A stretch of 64,000 bases of DNA from Sipunculus nudus. Lineage: Eukaryota; Annelida; Sipuncula; Golfingiida; Sipunculidae. The notes below the pieces were generated by a model. It worked only from the letters and a program-made list of their open reading frames with translations, was not told the DNA's origin and did not search any database. Below, piece after piece: positions 58,585 through 64,000 of the stretch (position 1 is the first letter of the stretch; the number at the start of each line of letters is the position of its first letter). Both the position numbers and the translations under genes were made by a program. The stretch lies in contig CM049318.1 of the NCBI GenBank assembly GCA_026874595.1, positions 49,690,750-49,754,749 on the forward strand. Direction: 5' to 3'.

Positions 58585-58987
58585 TTAAACAGTTAGTACA
58601 GGCAGCTTGATGAACCTGGCAGGATCACCGCAAATGCCAAAGTCGCCAGCATTTGTAACATATCTAGGCCGGGGAATGGTTGTATATTTTGTGATGTAGA
58701 ATCGAATAACAGATCCACGTGCACCACGAGTAAACAAAGGCCAAATATAAATGTTCATGTTCAAGTTAAAATAAATAATATAATGAAAATATATTCCATG
58801 TGTACCACGTTTTAAATGCTTGCCACCATGTTGCTTTTTAGACCCACACTGGTCAAAGGCCGAAGGCTTATCAAACCTATCGCGTATTTCATCCAAATCC
58901 ATTAAAACTGTTTGAGTAGAGTCGCAGCCAAACAAACACATCACCAATTTAACCAACCAACAAACCAGCCAACGCCAGCAAAAACAT
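58585..58987 (-). pseudogene. Secreted cysteine-containing protein gene or relic, leader out of frame
   Basis: A minus-strand frame of about 120 codons ends in TAA at 58585. From CLFGCDSTQTVLMDLDEIR through AFDQCGSKKQHGG to PRPRYVTNAGDFGICGD and ARFIKLPV it has the look of a real small secreted domain, with cysteines, Gly-rich turns and alternating polarity. An ATG at 58987 starts MFLLALAGLLV, a typical leader, but in another frame. The two frames meet at GGTTGGTT (complement 58951-58958), a 4-bp tandem duplication that accounts exactly for the shift. It is therefore a recently broken gene, a sequencing slip, or two unrelated frames. An acceptor-like CCTTATTTTAG lies near 58995-59015. I cannot name the family. 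Confidence 0.42.
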
Positions 58988-59744
58988 CTAACCTGGTGAA
59001 GCTAAAATAAGGTATAAATTTTAAACTTCCCCCACACTCTGTGATTTGATGCACGGACTTCATTTGAAATGCAGATTTTTACCTTCCAATCCACAAGGTG
59101 GAATGCTGGTCAGGTCATCGGCCTAATTGATGTGGATTAAGTGTCCGAAATTGGTTTAATGGTTCATTCTAAATGGGATCCGTAGTTCAGTGTTTAACCA
59201 ATCGATATTGCCGGAGAGCCTCTAAAGTTTGACCAGTTAGATTTTGGGTACCAGATGCTTGATATTGTCAATTATATTTCATTCTTGGTTTCAGACAGAT
59301 AAATAGGCCTATGGAATTTAACTAAAATAACCCAATCTCTTTGCAAAATGAATACCCTGATTATATTTAAGACAAAACGTATATATTGCTATGATTTATT
59401 TTGCGTTTTTAGCCCAGCTGACTGATATTAAATCAGTACGTCGTCCGTCCGTTCGCTTGTCTGGCCTCCCGGCTAACTTTTTATGCTTGTCAGGCCACAA
59501 CATATTGCCCCGTTCTTGAGTGTGTTTGTGGGAACAATATACTTAATTTTCTATTAATATGGATTGTACAAATATTTATAGAGAGAGTGGCTGCAAAAAG
59601 AAGTCGCTGCAAAAAGCTCATGAATGATAAAACATGCGACATTCAGACCCAACCAGTTCTTTACCAAATAATTTATATTAAAGAACAGTGGTTGTTCCGC
59701 GGTTGCATCTAGTAAATATTTATATCACTGTAAATATAAACTTA
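58988..59744. other. No recognisable gene or repeat
   Basis: Contains CGTCGTCCGTCCGTTCG at about 59440, a CCGTCC-type stretch also seen at 14600. Nothing else was seen. Confidence 0.45.
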
Positions 59745-59935
59745 CTTATTTTTTATGAATTGTACAAATAATAATTAAAACTAATCACGGCACTCTCCAT
59801 AGCTCGGATGGTGGAGTTCGGTAATCTCTTAAGGTGGAGGAAACCGGAAAACAAGGAGAAAACCACCGACTTTTGCAGCGGAGAGAGCCCAGCGTTTAAA
59901 GCCTTGACTGTTTGTTCGCGTCAGAATATTGTTAT
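59745..59935 (-). mobile_element. tRNA-derived SINE, family SINE-B, copy 4 (head deleted)
   Basis: Plus strand: AATTGTACAAATAATAATT, ACTAATCACGGCACTC, GATGGTGGAGTTCGGTAATC, GTGGAGGAAACCGGA and AGAAAACCACCGACTTT, parallel to 340-480. The B-box region present at 521-530 in copy 1 is missing, so the sequence jumps to GCGGAGAGAGCC. The flanks TTTATATCACT-TAAATATA match copy 1 as well, extending the family's 3' side. Confidence 0.65.
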
Positions 59936-60947
59936 AGACCATGCTTGTCAGCGCAGCGTCATGACTCATGGGCCATTTGTTCCTGTGACAGTTTTGAAGA
60001 TTAGGTCATAATCTGAATGATATTATCAGTGAGCTTTAAAAATCCTTCTAGATGATGTTTTATAGAATACCATTAATGATAGTCTAGAAAAATAGTGTAT
60101 TCTTAAGTCGTTAATTGAATCTCTTTGAAATTACATTTTGGTTACATTTTGTTTCTTTGAGGTATGCTTTTCGATCCCATTGAAAAAAGATTTGGTGCTG
60201 ATGTTGTAGCATAATTCAGATATAACCTAAATGTGTTTTCAGTGAATATTTCTGTTTAAGTTAGACTACTCATTGCTGTTATGACAATGGCTCCCCGTTG
60301 TTATTGTTGGAGCGATATTAACCCTACATTTTTAGATTCCTTCAAAGCTGTGGCAATGAAACCAGAAGAAGAATCAAAGACAGAATGTCAAAGTTTAGAT
60401 ATAATATTAAATCCAGCATATTGGTACTAGTGAAAATTGAATATCTGACAAGCAGCACATCTCGCCAATGAAAAAATGCATAAAGCTATATTCCTGGCGC
60501 CAAACATTGTTTAACATTAATCTTTTCGAGGGCCTGCGCTCTTGCGGATAGTAAATACATTATCGGGCAGCAGTAAGATATCTTAATTAACCCAAAGTTA
60601 CGATTTTATATATTTTATATATGCTGGAACTGGTTGTTTAGTTAATTCAATCGTTTAATAATTTGTACACCGAATATTTTCAAATAAACAGCTATATTAA
60701 CATTATGTTATATTTTATCGAATTTTATTATATTATATTATATATAGGTGTGTAATATATGTATGTGTGTGTAGTCTCTTGGTATTTTTCCTTGTGGAGA
60801 GGCTCAACACTGAAAACTGAACTTACATAACTGCAATTCCAGTGGTAAATATCAAGTTTCTTTATTAAATCTTTTTAATTTTAACATGATAATATCCACT
60901 CGATAAAATGGATGAGGTAATATGTCTTCACATGAGTAGCCAGAGTG

Positions 60948-60951
<4 letters not shown>
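59936..60951. other. AT-rich, nothing recognised
   Basis: No shared repeat and no splice-flanked frame. Confidence 0.45.

Positions 60952-60987
<36 letters not shown>
60952..60987. repeat. (GA)n microsatellite
   Basis: About 17 GA units, the only long purine dinucleotide tract in the window. Confidence 0.95.
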
Positions 60988-60989
<2 letters not shown>

Positions 60990-62464
60990 AAGAGAAGAAA
61001 CAGACAAAGAGATTTGGTAAGAGATTGATAAAACATCCGCTTATTGCAGACAGAAAATATTATACCAGCTCCTGTAATATTTATAGAACACATAATGTAA
61101 TAAATATTGTTATCTATATAATAAATACGCAGTTTTTTTTTCTAGACCTTAGTTTACCTACTTCCGCCTTGATTTGACTCTCCAAATCCTGCATACCTAT
61201 CGGCGGTGCGCTCTTCTAGGACAAGTTTGTTTTCATTTGCGGTTTTTTTCTCCTATTAAGCTGCAAAATTAATGTTTTCAAAAATCCCTCATTAGGTACC
61301 CCTATTTCTTTTGTGATTCAAGGTCCCCCACGCATGTCACGCTTTTCAGGAGGCGCCTTCGGGATATCCTTCGCATCTCGAGCTCGCTGGCCTGTTCAGA
61401 CATGGCCTGTCAAGTGCAATATGTGGTCAAGCGGGTCGCCTGTAATCTCCATTTACCCCCATATCCCTTATAATGCCCTTACCGAGCGCTTTTCATTTGA
61501 GTGGACACAAAGAGCTGAGACAAGTAACGCCCCCATGGTTTTATGGGTTCACAGGTGTGTTGATTTCTATACATTCATAACTATATATTCATGTTAACGA
61601 TTGTTTTAATAGTTCGGCCAATTTATGGGTTATTTAAAAAAACATTGTTCAAAAGGAAGCCATCCAACCTGAATACAATGCAGGGGAGGGTGCACACATA
61701 AACCTTCGGGCCCTCAGTCTCCATGGACGTTGAAACATATGACCAGTACATCTTCAAATTGATAGGGATTCTATTACAAAATTCATATAGATTCAGAGCC
61801 TACGAATCCCCATTAAAATCCCCTAATCGGTTATTCGTTCACATGTGCACGTTTCATGTAAAACATTGCCATGCATCAGTAAAACGAGTTCAGCTTGCCA
61901 GTGGCAGAACAAATGCACACGAATGGGCGGTTTCTACATGGGGACAAAGGACTCGTCCTCTGTGATTATGGCATTTCAGAAAAAAATATATTACGGTGAT
62001 TCGGATTATATACCCCTAAAATTTAATGGACTGTTTTTATTTTTAGATATGCCCTACCTACATAACATTTAACGTTGATTTGCTTAAAGACAACGCAACA
62101 AACCAGGGCTGAAGATGTTTCTTTGCTAAATGCTTTAACCGAAATATGTTAACTTGCTTTTTGTCTGTTGGGGTTGTTAGTTTCAGATCAGGCCTGTTAA
62201 TTCCTTGACAACTGACAAAACGGAAACTAACATTTAATACTGTGGGAATACATTTATCTGAGCCTGTCTTTTACATTGGCGGCTTTTCGTTTCACGTGCA
62301 ATATATAGCCTTCAGCGAAAAAGCCATGTATCTGCGCATAAGTAGTTGATAACATGCTAATGCTGCCAGACCATATAGCCGAGGGTACAGAAACGCATGC
62401 GGAATCGTATGTGCTGTGTGCCATTTTGAAGAGGTGAATGACCTTCAGGCCCTGTCATCCTACA
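60988..62464. other. No firm gene; one weak exon candidate at 61313-61558
   Basis: A GC-richer stretch at 61320-61560 is open in one plus frame. It lies between an acceptor-like TTTCTTTTGTGATTCAAG and a donor-like GGGTTCACAG|GTGTGT (GT near 61555). It reads SRFSGGAFGISFASRARW and WSSGSPVISIYPHIPYN. No domain was recognised and no partner exon was found. The rest is AT-rich. Confidence 0.25.
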
Positions 62465-63084
62465 CCCCCGTCACACGAGGAGGCGATCTCGCTGCGATCA
62501 CCGAATTAGGGCAGATCGCCGTAGAGCGGAGCCAAAGTGGCCTTAAGTTTTAATGAGTTTCGTAGGAGTGAGACAGTGTCACCTTGGGTCGTCATATGGT
62601 CACCATGAACGCCTTGAGTGGCGACCAGTTTTGAACATGGACAAAATATCCGCCGCGGGGTCGCCGTGGATTAAAGGCGCAGTCAGATCGGAATTCGATC
62701 GCCATCAGTGTCCCAGCAGCGCAGGACCAGCTCCCTGACAGCGCAGGTCGATCGCCAGTGAAAGGGTAAGCATCGGCCTTCCCGTTCCACGGCGCTGCCT
62801 CAGCACACTTACCCCGCCGCTACCGAGTACCGGTGACCCTAGTGAGCTCTTTACACGCCTCGCACGGTGCTGCCGCTGCGCTTAGGACGTCAGAGGTGCG
62901 ATTCGACGTGTGCTAGCGTCTGCGCCCTGACGAAGCTCGCGGCGCCACCATACGTCGTGTCAGCGGGGCGAGAGCGGCATTGCAGTCTTACTTGCAGGGT
63001 ATTTCCGGTGTTGAAGGCGACCAACGGCAATCTACTAGGTCGCTGTGGTCGCCGTAAGTTCTTCATCTAGTGTGATGGGGCCCT
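62465..63084. mobile_element. GC-rich MITE-like element
   Basis: GC-rich against an AT-rich background, with many GATCGC/GCGATC and GGTCGC motifs. The ends are inverted relatives: CCCCGTCACACGAGGAGG on the left and, inverted, CCCCATCACACTAGATGA on the right. TACA occurs outside both ends (62461-62464 and 63085-63088), a possible 4-bp duplication. No transposase frame was seen. The inverted repeats are imperfect and the class is unknown. Confidence 0.45.
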
Positions 63085-64000
63085 TACAGGCAGCGCATTG
63101 CACTTATTTCTAACTTATGAGAAACGCACAGAGAGCGAACAGATAGCGTACTTGCCGTACACTCAGGGTACACTCTAGATTTGGTATAAACATGGTGGCT
63201 CCTCTAGACTCAAGGTTAAATACGCTGGGCATTCGTCGGATGTGCGTCAGGCATAAGTCGAGTGCGTCCAGAATACGCTTTACATGCGCACCACATAGGC
63301 CCCTACGCAGCTGTTCGTAGCAAGACAAATAGTGTTGTGCACTTCGTAAGCAACTCATTTGTACCCCATACGCTCTGGATTGGATGAAATTTTAGCGTAC
63401 GGCAGCGTAATGAAAAATTCTAACAAGGATCTCATACGGACTTGATATACGCACCAGTGATTCCTTGCATGCGAGTTGCGCACACAAATATTTTTCATGA
63501 GCAATACGCACCTCATACGCATCTCAGTCGTTTTGTTTAAGTTTTTATGTATGCAGGCATGCGCACAGTACGGCCCAGTACACCGGGAAGTTTTGGGCAA
63601 AACAACACTGCGTACGTTGTCACGCAGGTCATCAGTTATAAACACGCAGCGCATCGGTCGAGCGCGGCACGAGCACGCTATATTTGTGTTCGTTGGGGAT
63701 AAGCGGTTCATACGCGGTAATTCGCTGACCTCCCGTCACGCACCACGACAGCGTATGAGCCGTGTATAATGCACATATATATATAGCGTAACTGCCAACG
63801 TTAATACAAATGAACGGAAGCTGAACGAACCCATAGCGAATGTCGACATATTGCACGAATTAGAACCGTCAGTCCCGCGATCAGGCAGCGCATTGTACTT
63901 ATTTATAACTTATGGGAAACGGACAGATAGTGTATATAAAGCGTAATTGCTGTGAGCCTTCAACCAGGGTACATTCCAGATTTGGTATAAATACGATGAC
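63085..64000 (+). repeat. Long tandem repeat, 795-bp period, continuing past the window
   Basis: AGGCAGCGCATTG and the next ~115 bp (to GATTTGGTATAAA) recur exactly 795 bp later (63091 and 63886). The second copy runs off the end. The monomer is dense in GCGTA/TACGC motifs, for example AGCGTACGGCAGCGTAATG, GCACCTCATACGCATC and CTGCGTACGTTGTCACGCAG. Apparent frames on both strands here are repeat by-products. Confidence 0.65.

Overview
The window is eukaryotic nuclear DNA. It is AT-rich and has no operons, no dense coding and no bacterial-style gene spacing. It is full of animal-type mobile DNA: tRNA-derived SINEs, solo LTRs, MITEs with intact target-site duplications, and long (TA)n microsatellites. 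A marine lophotrochozoan, most likely a mollusc and perhaps a bivalve, fits best. The reasons are a SINE with a tRNA head and an AATAAA-rich tail, tandem-repeat elements with unique ends that resemble bivalve 'pearl'-type elements, and a dispersed repeat I remember from mollusc assemblies. This is an inference made without any database search.

Layout. 0-12 kb: the end of an LTR (family B), two SINE-B copies, two solo LTRs of family A (4.5-5.3 and 8.4-9.2 kb), a 39-bp minisatellite and SINE-A copy 1. 12.1-17.4 kb: a satellite-like array (monomer about 170-200 bp, core TTCGCATGCGAA) in direct orientation, interrupted by a third family-A LTR. After a 1.9-kb spacer the same satellite recurs in inverted orientation. 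17-31 kb: mostly unrecognised sequence with a TTAA-flanked MITE (20.3-20.8 kb), hAT-like ends, dispersed R repeats and a 1.4-kb hairpin-tipped element (26.9-28.3 kb). 31.57-33.37 kb: a 1.8-kb minisatellite with a 13-bp unit and higher-order structure. 34-40 kb: coding-like fragments, a duplicated segment of about 500 bp (35.4 and 36.8 kb), a compact candidate secreted-peptide gene (37.49-37.82 kb) and a complete solo LTR of family B with a perfect 5-bp target duplication (38.77-39.89 kb). 40-55 kb: SINE, R-repeat and minisatellite copies, then a 518-bp MITE with ~195-bp inverted arms and a 7-bp duplication (52.09-52.60 kb). 55-59 kb: the clearest host-gene signals, namely a terminal exon with acceptor, stop and AATAAA (55.2 kb), a secreted-protein-like ORF on the minus strand (57.3-56.8 kb), and a cysteine-containing ORF behind a leader that a 4-bp duplication puts out of frame (59.0-58.6 kb). 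62.4-64 kb: a GC-rich MITE-like element, then a tandem repeat with a 795-bp period that runs off the window.

The genes do not form a pathway. Protein-coding content is sparse: isolated exons or small secreted-peptide candidates in a repeat-rich intergenic landscape. I found no CRISPR array, no rRNA gene and no credible functional tRNA. Long apparent reading frames come mainly from (TA)n tracts and from the 13-bp minisatellite.
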